A stretch of 64,000 bases of DNA from Aurantimonas sp. Leaf443. Its GTDB lineage: Bacteria > Pseudomonadota > Alphaproteobacteria > Rhizobiales > Rhizobiaceae. The stretch lies in assembly GCF_001425575.1 (NCBI RefSeq), contig NZ_LMRD01000008.1, forward strand, positions 205,171 through 269,170, in the 5' to 3' direction. Position numbers and translations under genes: made by a program. Below, piece after piece: positions 52,677 to 60,990 of the stretch; positions within the stretch are counted from its first letter, which is position 1, and each line of letters begins with the position of its first letter. The notes under the pieces were generated by a model, which saw only the letters and a list, made by a program, of their open reading frames with translations, ran no database searches and was not told the DNA's origin.

Positions 52677-53081
52677 ATGAATATCGGAGAGGCGTCCAGA
52701 TTGTCTGGGCTCCCGCCCAAGACCATCCGCTATTACGAGGAAGTCGGGCTGGTCAGGCCTGCCAGATCGGGAAACGGCTACCGCAATTATCAGGAGCGCG
52801 ATGTTCATCTTCTGCGTTTCCTGCAGCGCTCGCGTTCTCTCGGTTTCTCGATCGAAGAGGCCCGGCGACTGCTGGCTCTCTACGAGGATGGCGCGCGGCG
52901 CAGCGAGGACGTGAAGCGAATCGCCAGCCGGCGGATGGCCGAGATCGACCGCAAGATCGAGGAGCTCAACTCCCTGAAACGGTCGCTTTCGACGCTCGCC
53001 GAGCAATGTCACGGGGGCAGCGGACCCGACTGCCCCATCCTCGAGGAGATCTCGAGGACACGGGTCCACGCTCCGGCGTGA
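52677..53081 (+). CDS. cueR: MerR-family copper-responsive regulator (CueR/HmrR)
   Basis: A 134-residue MerR-type activator. The winged helix (MNIGEASRLSGLPPKTIRYYEEVGL) binds DNA, the long helix dimerises, and the effector loop has Cys111 and Cys119 in CHGGSGPDCP, spaced exactly as Cys112 and Cys120 of E. coli CueR; Ser76 replaces the Cys found in zinc/mercury sensors. This points to Cu(I) or Ag(I) sensing. No copper exporter gene lies nearby. Start ATG follows GAGGG. Confidence 0.88.
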   Translation: MNIGEASRLSGLPPKTIRYYEEVGLVRPARSGNGYRNYQERDVHLLRFLQRSRSLGFSIEEARRLLALYEDGARRSEDVKRIASRRMAEIDRKIEELNSLKRSLSTLAEQCHGGSGPDCPILEEISRTRVHAPA

Positions 53082-53256
53082 ACCCCATCCCTCGGCCGGC
53101 GGGCGACCGCCGGCCGCCGGGCCTGACCCCGCCCCTCCACGGAGCGGCCATGCCGCGGCACGCATCGCGGCCCGGCGCCGAGTCAGCCTGTCGCACGTTC
53201 CCTGTCCGTTCGGGTTTCGCTTGATCGACGGCGCGCTGGCCGGCTATCTCTCTTCC

Positions 53257-53757
53257 ATGCCCCTCGTCTCGCCCTTCTCCCGCGATCCGCTCGTCGACGG
53301 CCGTCAGTCCGAACGGGCGCTGATGGTCCGGCGCGGCGTGCAGAGGCTGATGATCGCCAACCGCATCGCCGTCCTGCCGGAGATGCCGCTGGATTCGGGC
53401 CGCCGGGCCGATCTCGTCTGCCTTTCCGACAAGGGCGAGGTGTCGATCGTCGAGATCAAGACCTCGATCGAGGACTTCCGGGTCGACCGAAAATGGCCGA
53501 GCTACCGCCAGCATTGCGACCGGCTCTATTTCGCCACCCATCCCGGTGTCCCGCTCGCGATCTTCCCGCAGGATTGCGGGCTGATCCTGTCCGACGGCTA
53601 CGGCGCGGAGATCCTGCGCGAGGCGCCGGAGGAAAAGCTCGCCCCGGCGACGCGCCGCGCGCTGACGCTGCGCTTCGGGCGCCTGTCCGCCGACCGCCTC
53701 CTCCAGGCCGAATGGGCGGCCAATCCCTTCATGACCGGCGAGCCGCTCGGGACCTGA
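53257..53757 (+). CDS. mmcB: MmcB family DNA-repair protein
   Basis: A 166-residue protein of the MmcB family: DGRQSERALMVRRGVQRLM near the N-terminus, then RADLVCLSDKGEVSIVEIKTSIEDFRVDRKW, a restriction-endonuclease-like (PD-(D/E)XK) core. In Caulobacter MmcB is a damage-related factor acting with the cell-cycle transcription programme (CtrA/GcrA-linked regulon). The ATG at 53257 is taken because it begins MPLVSPFSRDPLVDGRQ, the usual family start; a TTG at 53221 is in frame but adds an odd leader. Confidence 0.85.
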   Translation: MPLVSPFSRDPLVDGRQSERALMVRRGVQRLMIANRIAVLPEMPLDSGRRADLVCLSDKGEVSIVEIKTSIEDFRVDRKWPSYRQHCDRLYFATHPGVPLAIFPQDCGLILSDGYGAEILREAPEEKLAPATRRALTLRFGRLSADRLLQAEWAANPFMTGEPLGT

Positions 53758-53869
53758 CCGTCCCGGCTGAGAACGGGGCGCCGGATGGCTCGACAAGGCC
53801 CCCGCCGCGTGGGATGCCCGGCGCCTGCCGCGGCCAGCCCGCGCCCGTCCCCTTCCGGAGGTCGATCCG

Positions 53870-54370
53870 ATGTCCCCTCGCCCGCTCGCAGCCGCGTTCG
53901 CCCTCGTCGCCGTCCTTCTCGCAGGCACCGCCGATCCCGTCCTCGCCGACCGCTGGATCGCGGTCAGCAACACGGCCATGGCCATCACCGGCGATCTCGA
54001 GATCGACGACCGGCAGGTGACCTTCCAGACCGGCGCGACGCTCGCCTTCTCCGACCTCGTCGCCGACACGATCGAGGTCGACGGCGAGACGATGGGCGCC
54101 TCGGTCTACCGGGTGGCGACGCCCGGCAATCCCGTTCTTCTCAACGGCAACCGCCTGTGCGGCGCGGAGGCGACCTATCTCGCCATCTGGAGCGCCAGCC
54201 AGGATGTCGACGATGCCGGCGTCATCCTCGCCGCCTTCGAGGGCACGGCGGTGCCGACCTCCAACGAGGAGGCCTGCGCGATCTTCGCCTACGAGGACAC
54301 GGGCGGGAACCCGCTGGAGGGCATCGACCCGATGGCCGAGCCCGGCGCGGCAGAGGACGGCGCGCACTAG
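53870..54370 (+). CDS. Secreted hypothetical protein
   Basis: A 166-residue exported protein. Sec signal peptide 1-26 (MSPRPLAAAFALVAVLLAGT..., cleavage near VLADR), then an acidic beta-rich domain with one conspicuous pair of Cys (GNRLCGAEATYLAIW and NEEACAIFAYED) that could form a disulfide. It ends in an acidic tail. Preceded by GGAGG. No family recognised. Monocistronic, ended by a hairpin. Confidence 0.65.
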   Translation: MSPRPLAAAFALVAVLLAGTADPVLADRWIAVSNTAMAITGDLEIDDRQVTFQTGATLAFSDLVADTIEVDGETMGASVYRVATPGNPVLLNGNRLCGAEATYLAIWSASQDVDDAGVILAAFEGTAVPTSNEEACAIFAYEDTGGNPLEGIDPMAEPGAAEDGAH

Positions 54371-54391
54371 GCGTTCGAGGCCGCACCCATG

Positions 54392-54418
54392 AAAAAGGCC
54401 CGCGACGGGCGGGCCTTT
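54392..54418 (+). terminator. Hairpin terminator between convergent genes
   Basis: Arms AAAGGCCCGC (54394-54403) and GCGGGCCTTT (54409-54418) with a GACGG loop; A-run on the left, T-run on the right. It can end both the secreted-protein gene (+) and actR (-). Confidence 0.88.
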
Positions 54419-54446
54419 CCGAGCGTTCCGACGACAGGCGCTTCGA

Positions 54447-55028
54447 TCAGCGCGGCGCGCGCTTGGCCAGGATGCGCTGGAGCGTGCGCCTGTGCATGGA
54501 GAGGCGGCGCGCCGTCTCCGAGACGTTGCGGTCGCACAGTTCGTAGATGCGCTGGATGTGTTCCCAGCGCACCCGGTCGGCCGACATCGGGTTTTCCGGC
54601 GGCTCGGCGCGGTCGCCGGAGTCGCGCATCAGGGCCCCGATCACCTCGTCCGCGTCGGCGGGCTTGGCGAGATAGTCGATGGCGCCGAGCTTCACGGCGG
54701 TCACCGCCGTCGCGATATTGCCGTAGCCGGTGAGGACCACGACCCGCGCGTCGTCGCGCGCGCGCTGCAGCGCCTCGATGACGTCGAGCCCGTTTCCGTC
54801 GAGAAGGCGCATGTCGACCACGGCATAGGCCGGCGCTCGGGCGCGCAGGACCGCAAGCCCGGCCGCCACGCTCTCGGCGGTCACGACCTCGAAGCCGCGC
54901 TGTTCCAGCGCCCGGCTCATGCGCTGCAGGAACGGACGGTCGTCGTCGACCAGCAGGAGCGACCTGTCGCCGGCGGGCAGTTTCATCTTGAGCGGCGGGG
55001 CGGAGAGGTCTTCGCTGACCATGACCAT
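54447..55028 (-). CDS. actR: Redox response regulator ActR (RegA/PrrA family)
   Basis: A 193-residue regulator with an N-terminal receiver (DDD at 28-30, phospho-acceptor Asp72 in VVDMRLLD, Lys in LAKPADAD) and the short Fis-like DNA-binding helix-turn-helix with VSETARRLSMHRRTLQRILAKRAPR at the C-terminus, the unmistakable RegA/ActR end. It controls electron transport, CO2 and N2 fixation and acid tolerance genes. ATG at 55028 follows GAGGAG. ActS lies 227 bases upstream on the same strand. Confidence 0.94.
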   Translation of the reverse strand: MVMVSEDLSAPPLKMKLPAGDRSLLLVDDDRPFLQRMSRALEQRGFEVVTAESVAAGLAVLRARAPAYAVVDMRLLDGNGLDVIEALQRARDDARVVVLTGYGNIATAVTAVKLGAIDYLAKPADADEVIGALMRDSGDRAEPPENPMSADRVRWEHIQRIYELCDRNVSETARRLSMHRRTLQRILAKRAPR

Positions 55029-55120
55029 GGCTGTCTCCTCGGGCGGATTTCGTTCGTCTTCTCTGGATCCTCTCCAATCTGGAGACCTCCCGCCGATCCT
55101 TCAACGCGGCGACCGGCCCC

Positions 55121-55135
55121 TCACGCATATCGTGA
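55121..55135. promoter_or_regulatory. Unassigned palindrome in the actS-actR gap
   Basis: TCACG-CATAT-CGTGA, a perfect 5-bp inverted repeat with a 5-base AT-containing centre, ~93-107 bases ahead of the actR start codon. It looks like a site for a dimeric regulator; none is identified. Confidence 0.3.
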
Positions 55136-55255
55136 AGGGCGGCGGTGCCTTCGGGACGGCGATCGGGACTAAAGGACGAGACGCATCCCGCCGATCGAGG
55201 CTTTCGGGCTCGTCCGCGCGGCAGATGCCGAGAAAGGTCCCGCCAGACGCGCGGC

Positions 55256-56599
55256 TCAGTCGTGCAATGCCGGCCGCGTGGCGGCGAAGACGGCGCGCGG
55301 CCAGACGATCTCGACGAGCGCGCCCTGGCGGTCGGTGCGGTTGCCGAAGCGGATCGCGGCGCCCGTGCGCTCCAGGAGCGTCTTGGCGATGAAGAGGCCG
55401 AGCCCGAGGCCGCCGCCGGTGCGGTGGGGCTGGCTGTCGCGGTCGGACATATAGGGATCGCCGATGCGCGCCAGCACTTCCGGCGCGAAGCCCGGCCCGT
55501 CGTCGAGGACGCGGATGCGCACCTCCTCGCCCGTCCAGCCCGTCTCGATCACCACCGTCTCGGCGGCGAAGTCGACGGCGTTCTCCACGATATTGCCGAG
55601 CCCGTAGACGACCCCGGCATTGCGGCGCGAGGCCGGCTCGGCGCCCTCGCGCTCGGCCACCGCGACATCCAGCGAGACCCCGAAATGGCGGTGCGGCTCG
55701 GCGACCTCGTCCACCAGCGACAGGAGCGACAGGCGGGCCAGATGTTCCTCGGAGGAGGAGGAGAGCGAGGTGAGGCGCCGCAGGATCTCGCGGCAGCGCT
55801 CCGACTGCTCGACGAGGAGATCGACATCCTCGCGATGGGCCCCGCCGGGGCCGGCGCTGGCGGCCATGTCCTTGGCGACGAGGGCGATGGTGGCGAGCGG
55901 CGTGCCGAGCTCGTGGGCGGCCGCGGCCGCGAGCCCGTCGAGGGCGGAGAGATGCTGCTCGCGCTGGAGCACGAGTTCGGTCGCGCCCAGCGCGTCGGCG
56001 AGCGCACGGGATTCGGCCGCCACGCGGTAGATGTAGATGGCGGAGAAGACGAGCGTCGTGACGATGGCGAACCACAGGCCGCCGACATAGGGCTGCGGCA
56101 GCATCAGATGCGCGTCCGTCGGCCAGGGCAGCGGCAGATGGAAGAAGACGAGGAGGGTGGAGGCGGCGACCGCGAGGACGCCGAGAAAGACCGTGGTGAG
56201 GGGCGGCTGCGTCGCCGAGGCGATGACGGCCGGCACGATCAGGAAGACCGCGAACGGGTTCTGGATGCCGCCGGTGAGGAAGAGCAGGCCCGAAGGCTGC
56301 AGGATGTCGAAGGTGAGGACGGCGCTCGCCGCCATCGACGACAGGCGACGGCTGGCGGGATAGCGCAGCGTCAGGAAGAGATTGAGCGCGACCGAGGCGG
56401 CGATGAGGAGGAAGCACCAGCCGACGGGATAGGGCCACCAGAAGCCCCAGGCCACGAAGACGCAGGCCGCCGTCTGCCCCGCCACCGACAGCCAGCGCAG
56501 GCGCACGAGCGTCGCCAGCCGCAGCCGCTGGCTTTCGCGGATGGGCGTGACGAAGGCCGGCAGGCCGAGGTTGAAGCGCGATCGCGGGGATTGGTCCAT
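55256..56599 (-). CDS. actS: Redox sensor kinase ActS (RegB/PrrB family)
   Basis: A 447-residue sensor with about six transmembrane helices (residues ~40-195). The quinone-sensing signature GGIQNPF is at 110-116; the H box has His229 in AAAAHELGTPLATI; the redox-active Cys269 of RegB is preserved in SERCREIL; the ATPase domain has DDGPGF and GLGLGLFIAK. It should phosphorylate ActR when the quinone pool and cytoplasm are reduced. The ATG at 56599 follows GGAG. ActR is the partner 227 bases downstream. Confidence 0.95.
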   Translation of the reverse strand: MDQSPRSRFNLGLPAFVTPIRESQRLRLATLVRLRWLSVAGQTAACVFVAWGFWWPYPVGWCFLLIAASVALNLFLTLRYPASRRLSSMAASAVLTFDILQPSGLLFLTGGIQNPFAVFLIVPAVIASATQPPLTTVFLGVLAVAASTLLVFFHLPLPWPTDAHLMLPQPYVGGLWFAIVTTLVFSAIYIYRVAAESRALADALGATELVLQREQHLSALDGLAAAAAHELGTPLATIALVAKDMAASAGPGGAHREDVDLLVEQSERCREILRRLTSLSSSSEEHLARLSLLSLVDEVAEPHRHFGVSLDVAVAEREGAEPASRRNAGVVYGLGNIVENAVDFAAETVVIETGWTGEEVRIRVLDDGPGFAPEVLARIGDPYMSDRDSQPHRTGGGLGLGLFIAKTLLERTGAAIRFGNRTDRQGALVEIVWPRAVFAATRPALHD

Positions 56600-56750
56600 G
56601 TCACTCCACCTAGTCCTGAACGCGCGCGGGCACAGGCCCGGCGATGCCGGCGCGGGCTCTTCTTCGCCGGCCCGACCTTCCGCCATGGAACGGGCGCGCT
56701 TCCCCGGGATTGTCCCTCACCGGACACACCGGACGGCAAAGGGGAAGCTC

Positions 56751-57257
56751 ATGGCGCTCGCCAATCTCAAAGACATCTATCTCGACCAGTTGCAGGACCT
56801 CTACAGCGCCAATAGTCAGTCGGCGAAAGTGACGCAGGAGCTCGCCGAGGCCGCGCATGACGAGGACCTGAAGAACGCGCTGAAGGCAGGCGTGGAGGGC
56901 ATCGGCGACGGCATGAAGGTGCTGGCCGAGATCCTCGAGGGCCACGGCAAGGACCCCAAGGGCGAGTTCTGCCGCGGCATGGAGGGCCTCGTGAAGGAGG
57001 CCCGCGCGCATGCGCTGGAGGAGGAGATCACCGATCCGGACGCGCGCGACGCGATGATCATCACCCAGTACCAGCGCATGGCCCATTACGCGATCGCCGG
57101 CTATGGCTGCGTTCTCGCCTTCGCCCAGCGCCTCGATCTCGAGGACGACGCGGAGAAGCTCGAGGAATGCCTCGAGGCGACCTATGACGGCGACGACACG
57201 ATGAGCGATCTCGCGCTCGGCGGCATCAACGAAGCGGCGATGGACGAAGAGGACTGA
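56751..57257 (+). CDS. DUF892 (YciE/YciF) ferritin-like protein
   Basis: A 168-residue four-helix bundle protein of the DUF892 family. It opens with NLKDIYLDQLQDLYSAN, contains GVEGIGDGMKVLAEI and ITQYQRMAHYAIAGYG, and the helices carry the Glu/His metal-ligand pattern of ferritin-like proteins. Members are stress-induced (osmotic or general) in many bacteria. Start ATG at 56751 lies after AAAGGGGAAG. It is divergent from actS. Confidence 0.9.
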   Translation: MALANLKDIYLDQLQDLYSANSQSAKVTQELAEAAHDEDLKNALKAGVEGIGDGMKVLAEILEGHGKDPKGEFCRGMEGLVKEARAHALEEEITDPDARDAMIITQYQRMAHYAIAGYGCVLAFAQRLDLEDDAEKLEECLEATYDGDDTMSDLALGGINEAAMDEED

Positions 57258-57291
57258 CCGCACTGCGGACGGACGGACGGCCCTGACATGC

Positions 57292-57327
57292 AGAAGGCCC
57301 GCACCGGCGACGGTGCGGGCCTTCTTC
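57292..57327 (+). terminator. Hairpin terminator between DUF892 gene and phaZ
   Basis: 14-bp stem AGAAGGCCCGCACC / GGTGCGGGCCTTCT with a GGCGAC loop, then TCGT. It lies between convergent genes and can act both ways. Confidence 0.9.
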
Positions 57328-57388
57328 GTCTGCGGGTGCGGCTTCAGCTCCGACCGCCGCCCGCGCAAGGCGCGGGCGGGCGCGCGCC

Positions 57389-59209
57389 TCAGCGGCGGCG
57401 CGGGCGGCTCGTGCGGGCGGGCTTGGGGGCGGTCGGCGCGGTCCTGGCCTTCGGCGCGGCCTTCGTCTCGGCGACGATGCTCTCGGCCACGAGCTTGGCC
57501 GCCGTCTCGTCCGGCGCGATCGCGAGCGTCGGCTCGCCGGCATGGACGGGATCGGCGAAGACGAAGGGCGCGGCATCGGCATGCGCGGGCTCGGCGACGA
57601 TCTGTCCGGCCGCCGCGACCGCGACCGCGGCCTCCGCGGTCAGGACGTCCGCCGCGGGCTCGGCCTGCTCGTGCGCATGGGCCGGCTCGGCTTCGGCCGA
57701 CGCCTCGGGGGCCGGAACGACCTCGCCGAGTGCCGGCGCCTCGGCCTCTGCGGCCGTGGCGTCTGGCTCGCTCTCGGCCGCCGGCTCGGGCGCCTTAACG
57801 AAGGACGCTTCGGGCCCGGTATCGGCCTGCGCCTCGGCCGCGACCGGCAGCGGACGGGCCTCTTCGGGCTCCGGCGCCGAAACCGCCTCGACCGCGACGG
57901 GCTCCGGCGCGGGCGCCGCTTCCGCGTGTTGCGCGTGTTCGATCACGGCCGCCTTGCGCGGCAGGGCCGCCTCGCTGTGCGTCGTGCCGTGCGTCAGCGC
58001 GAAGTCGACGATGCGCGGGGCGATCTCGGCGCGGAAGCGCGAGCCGTTGAAGACGCCGTAATGGCCGACCTTGGGCTGCAGGTAGTGGACGCGCTTGTCG
58101 TCGGAGAGCGAGGCGCAGAGCGTGTGGGCGGCGCGTGTCTGGCCGACGCCGGAAATGTCGTCGTTCTCGCCCTCGACGGTCAGGAGCGCGGTGCGCACGA
58201 TCTTCGTCGTGTCCACGCGCTTGCCGCGATGGGTGATCTCGCCCTTGGGCAGCGAGTGCTTGATGAAGACCTCTTCCACCGTCTGCAGGTAGAACTCGGC
58301 CGTCAGGTCCATGACGGCGTTGTACTCGTCGTAGAACTCGCGGTGCTTGTCGGAGAGGTCGCCGTCGTTCTTCACGAGGTGCCAGAAGAAGTCCTTCTGC
58401 GCGATCATGTGCCGGTCGAGATTCATCGACATGAAGCCCGAGAGCTGCAGGAAGCCGGGATAGACCATGCGCATGAAGCCGGGCTGCGGGAAGGGCACGG
58501 GCATCACGACATTCTGGCGGAACCAGTCGATCCCCTTCTCCTCGGCGAGCTTGTTCACCGCGGTCGGGTTGATGCGGGTGTCGATCGGGCCGCCCATCAG
58601 CGTCATCGTGGCGGGGGCGGCGGGATCCTGCGCCTCCTCCATCACCGCGACGGCCATGAGCACGGGCACGGCCGGCTGGCACACGGCGATCACATGCGTG
58701 TCCGGCCCCAGGAACTGCAGCATCTCGATGACGTAGTCGACATAGTCGTCGAGATCGAAGCGCCCGGCGGCCAGCGGCACCTTGCGCGCGTCCGTCCAGT
58801 CGGTGATGTGCACGTCCGCATAGGGCAGGAGCGCCTCCACCGTGCCGCGCAGGAGCGTGGCATAGTGGCCCGACATGGGGGCGACGATCAGGAAGCGCGG
58901 GTCGCGCTTGGTGCGCCTCGGCAATTCGCGCTCGAAGCGCAGGAGCCTGGCGAAGGGCTTCTCCCAGACGACCTTGTCGGCCACCGGCACGCGCTGCCCG
59001 TCGACCACCGTCTCGTTCAGGCCGAATTCCGGCTTGCCGTAGACGCGGGTCGTGCGCTCGAACACCTCGGCCATGGCCGCGATGGTCCGCCCGGCCGCCG
59101 TCTGCGACAGCGGGTTCAGCGGGTTCTTGTAGAACAGCCTCGTGGCGTCGGCGACGGCTCGCAGGGGCGTGAGGGCCGCATGGTTCCATTCGTAGAAGTG
59201 GTACAACAT
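57389..59209 (-). CDS. phaZ: Intracellular polyhydroxyalkanoate depolymerase with a long Ala/Glu/Pro tail
   Basis: A 606-residue protein. Residues 1-~411 are the intracellular PHB depolymerase: N-terminal MLYHFYEWNHAALTPLRA, the nucleophile Cys177 in VIAVCQPAVP, Asp near 350 in EGENDDIS and His383 in VGHYGVFNGS form the catalytic triad typical of granule-bound PhaZ. The remaining ~195 residues are low-complexity, rich in Ala, Glu, Pro and Val, ending in a basic RTSRPRRR. Usual PhaZ stops at ~400-430. The tail might help it bind granules or partners. A PhaR-like operator precedes the gene. Confidence 0.92.
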   Translation of the reverse strand: MLYHFYEWNHAALTPLRAVADATRLFYKNPLNPLSQTAAGRTIAAMAEVFERTTRVYGKPEFGLNETVVDGQRVPVADKVVWEKPFARLLRFERELPRRTKRDPRFLIVAPMSGHYATLLRGTVEALLPYADVHITDWTDARKVPLAAGRFDLDDYVDYVIEMLQFLGPDTHVIAVCQPAVPVLMAVAVMEEAQDPAAPATMTLMGGPIDTRINPTAVNKLAEEKGIDWFRQNVVMPVPFPQPGFMRMVYPGFLQLSGFMSMNLDRHMIAQKDFFWHLVKNDGDLSDKHREFYDEYNAVMDLTAEFYLQTVEEVFIKHSLPKGEITHRGKRVDTTKIVRTALLTVEGENDDISGVGQTRAAHTLCASLSDDKRVHYLQPKVGHYGVFNGSRFRAEIAPRIVDFALTHGTTHSEAALPRKAAVIEHAQHAEAAPAPEPVAVEAVSAPEPEEARPLPVAAEAQADTGPEASFVKAPEPAAESEPDATAAEAEAPALGEVVPAPEASAEAEPAHAHEQAEPAADVLTAEAAVAVAAAGQIVAEPAHADAAPFVFADPVHAGEPTLAIAPDETAAKLVAESIVAETKAAPKARTAPTAPKPARTSRPRRR

Positions 59210-59247
59210 CGACTCCCGCTTAATGCCCTTCTTCCTGATACAGAATT

Positions 59248-59264
59248 ATGCTGCAATGCACAAT
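59248..59264. promoter_or_regulatory. Candidate PhaR-type operator upstream of phaZ
   Basis: ATGCTGCAATGCACAAT, ~40-55 bases ahead of the phaZ start codon. It has TGCA-A-TGCA at its core, resembling the TGCA-rich sites to which the PHB-granule regulator PhaR binds ahead of phasin and PHA genes. The link is inference from the pattern and the gene. Confidence 0.45.
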
Positions 59265-59304
59265 TCCCCGATGCGATCCGATTCGTCCCTCGCGTCGGCC
59301 TCCG

Positions 59305-59874
59305 TCACAGCCAGCGGATCATGACGACCCGGTCGGCCGGGTCGGCGCCCGGCGGCGTCTCGCGGAGGAGGCGTTCCTCCAACAATGCGCTCAAGTCCTT
59401 ACGCAAAACTTTGACGAAGCCGCGTGCCGCGTAGAAGGGCGCGTTGAACGGCACCGTCTCGTAGGTGGAGAGGCCGAGCGCGCGATGGAAGGACCAGCGC
59501 GCCCGCTCCGTCACCGCCCTCAGGAGCGCGGTGCCGACGCCGCGCCGGCCGTGGGCGGGATGGACCGCGAGTTCGGCCAGCCAGTAGAGATCGCCGAGAT
59601 CGAGGCCGAGCGCGAAGCCGGCCGGGGTGCCGCTCGCCTTGTCCTCGGCCACATAGGCGTCGTGGCCAAGAAGCTTCGGCACGAAGGCGGACAGAGGCGG
59701 CGGCGGCCCGTCGAGCTCCGACCGCCCGGCGGCGACGAGCAGTCCGGTCGCCTCCCGCGCCACGCCATGCAGATGCGGCGCCTCGCCCGGCTCCATCACG
59801 CGGATGCGGTAGCCCTTGGGGCCGAAGCCCTTGAAGGCCCTGCGTCCCGTGCCGGGGGTCGGCGCGTCGCTCAG
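59305..59874 (-). CDS. GNAT family N-acetyltransferase
   Basis: About 189 residues with a GNAT fold: strand beta1 YRIRVMEPGE, then the motif A LAELAVHPAHGRRGVGTALL (acetyl-CoA pyrophosphate loop RRGVGT), followed by LSTYETVPFNAPFYAARGFV, motif B. The start is uncertain: a CTG at 59872-59874, in a CTGA overlap with the stop of the upstream gene, gives a complete fold; the first ATG (RVM) would delete strand beta1. Substrate unknown. It is coupled to the DUF1330 gene. Confidence 0.8.
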   Translation of the reverse strand: MSDAPTPGTGRRAFKGFGPKGYRIRVMEPGEAPHLHGVAREATGLLVAAGRSELDGPPPPLSAFVPKLLGHDAYVAEDKASGTPAGFALGLDLGDLYWLAELAVHPAHGRRGVGTALLRAVTERARWSFHRALGLSTYETVPFNAPFYAARGFVKVLRKDLSALLEERLLRETPPGADPADRVVMIRWL

Positions 59875-60164
59875 CTCGGCACGCCTTCGACGACGATCAT
59901 GTCGGCCCGCGCGCAGCGCTGCCGGATCGCCTTGGCCGCCTGGTATTCCGGACTGTCGTAGCAGGCCTTGGCGGCCGCCGCGCTCTCGAACTCGATGACG
60001 ACGTTGCGCCCCAGCGCCTCGCCCTCCAGTTCCGTCACCGCGCCGCCGCGCGCCAGGAACTTCGCCCCGAACCGCGCGAAGGCGGGCGCGGCCGTCGAGA
60101 CGTAGTCCTTGTAGGTCTCGGCATCCTCGACTTCGACGCGGGCGATCCAATAGGCCTTGGCCAT
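59871..60164 (-). CDS. DUF1330 (dimeric alpha/beta barrel) protein
   Basis: A 97-residue ferredoxin-like protein: MAKAYWIARVEVEDAETYKDY (beta1-alpha1), ARGGAVTELEGEALGRNVVIEF, and SPEYQAAKAIRQRCARADMIVVEG at the end. The whole pattern is that of DUF1330, small stress-associated proteins of unknown function. It overlaps the GNAT gene downstream by 4 bases. Confidence 0.9.
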   Translation of the reverse strand: MAKAYWIARVEVEDAETYKDYVSTAAPAFARFGAKFLARGGAVTELEGEALGRNVVIEFESAAAAKACYDSPEYQAAKAIRQRCARADMIVVEGVPS

Positions 60165-60273
60165 CGACGCTGATCCTTCTGTCCCGGGCTTCAGGTGCCC
60201 CGGATATAGGACGGGCGCGCGGCGCGGCCAACGCGAGGCGACGCGCGGCGTCGATGCCTTCCGGGCGCCCGCG

Positions 60274-60990
60274 TCAGGCGAGGACGCCGGCCATTTCCCG
60301 CAGGATGGCGCGCGCCGCCTCGGCGGGGCGCTCGGCCGCCACGATCGGCCGGGCGACGACGAGATGCGAGGCGCCGTCGCGAAGGGCGGCGGCCGGGGTC
60401 GCCACGCGCTTCTGGTCGCCGGGCGCCGCGCCCGCGGGCCGGATGCCGGGCGTCACGATGGCCATCTCGTCGCCGACGAGCGGGCGCAGGCGCGCCGCCT
60501 CCTCGGCCGAGGCGACGACGCCGCCGATGCCGATCTCGCGCGCGGCGAGCGCCCGCCGCTCGACGAGGGCGGGGATGGAGAGGCCGTAGCCGGCTTCGGC
60601 GAGATCGGCCTCGTCGAGCGAGGTGAGGACGGTGACGCCCAGCACCGTCAGCGCGCTGCCCTCAGAGGCGCGGCGCGCGGCGCGCATGGCATGCGGATAG
60701 GCGTGGACCGTCAGCATCGAGGCACCGAGCGCCATGGCGCTCTCCACGCCCTTCTCCACCGTGTTGGAGATGTCGAGGAGCTTGAGGTCGAGGAAGACGC
60801 GCTTGCCGGCGCGCGCGAGTTCGCCGACCAGCGGCAGGCCGCCGGCGAACGCGAGCTGGTAGCCGATCTTGTACCAGGTGATCTCGTCGCCCAGCGCGTC
60901 GACGATCGCCTCGGCCTCGGCCCAGGTCGAGACGTCGAGACCGACGATCAGCCGCTCCCGCGCCGCGTCGAGAGACGTGTCCGCGCTCAT
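60274..60990 (-). CDS. pyrF: Orotidine 5'-phosphate decarboxylase
   Basis: A 238-residue TIM-barrel enzyme producing UMP. Catalytic Lys/Asp cluster [13 protein letters not shown] (~66-78), the substrate-phosphate loop VTPGIRPAG (~182-190), and [16 protein letters not shown] at the start. Its start codon overlaps the stop of the LOV kinase gene (ATGA), so it is translationally coupled to a photosensor, an unusual pairing; no other pyr gene is near. Confidence 0.95.
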   Translation of the reverse strand: MSADTSLDAARERLIVGLDVSTWAEAEAIVDALGDEITWYKIGYQLAFAGGLPLVGELARAGKRVFLDLKLLDISNTVEKGVESAMALGASMLTVHAYPHAMRAARRASEGSALTVLGVTVLTSLDEADLAEAGYGLSIPALVERRALAAREIGIGGVVASAEEAARLRPLVGDEMAIVTPGIRPAGAAPGDQKRVATPAAALRDGASHLVVARPIVAAERPAEAARAILREMAGVLA

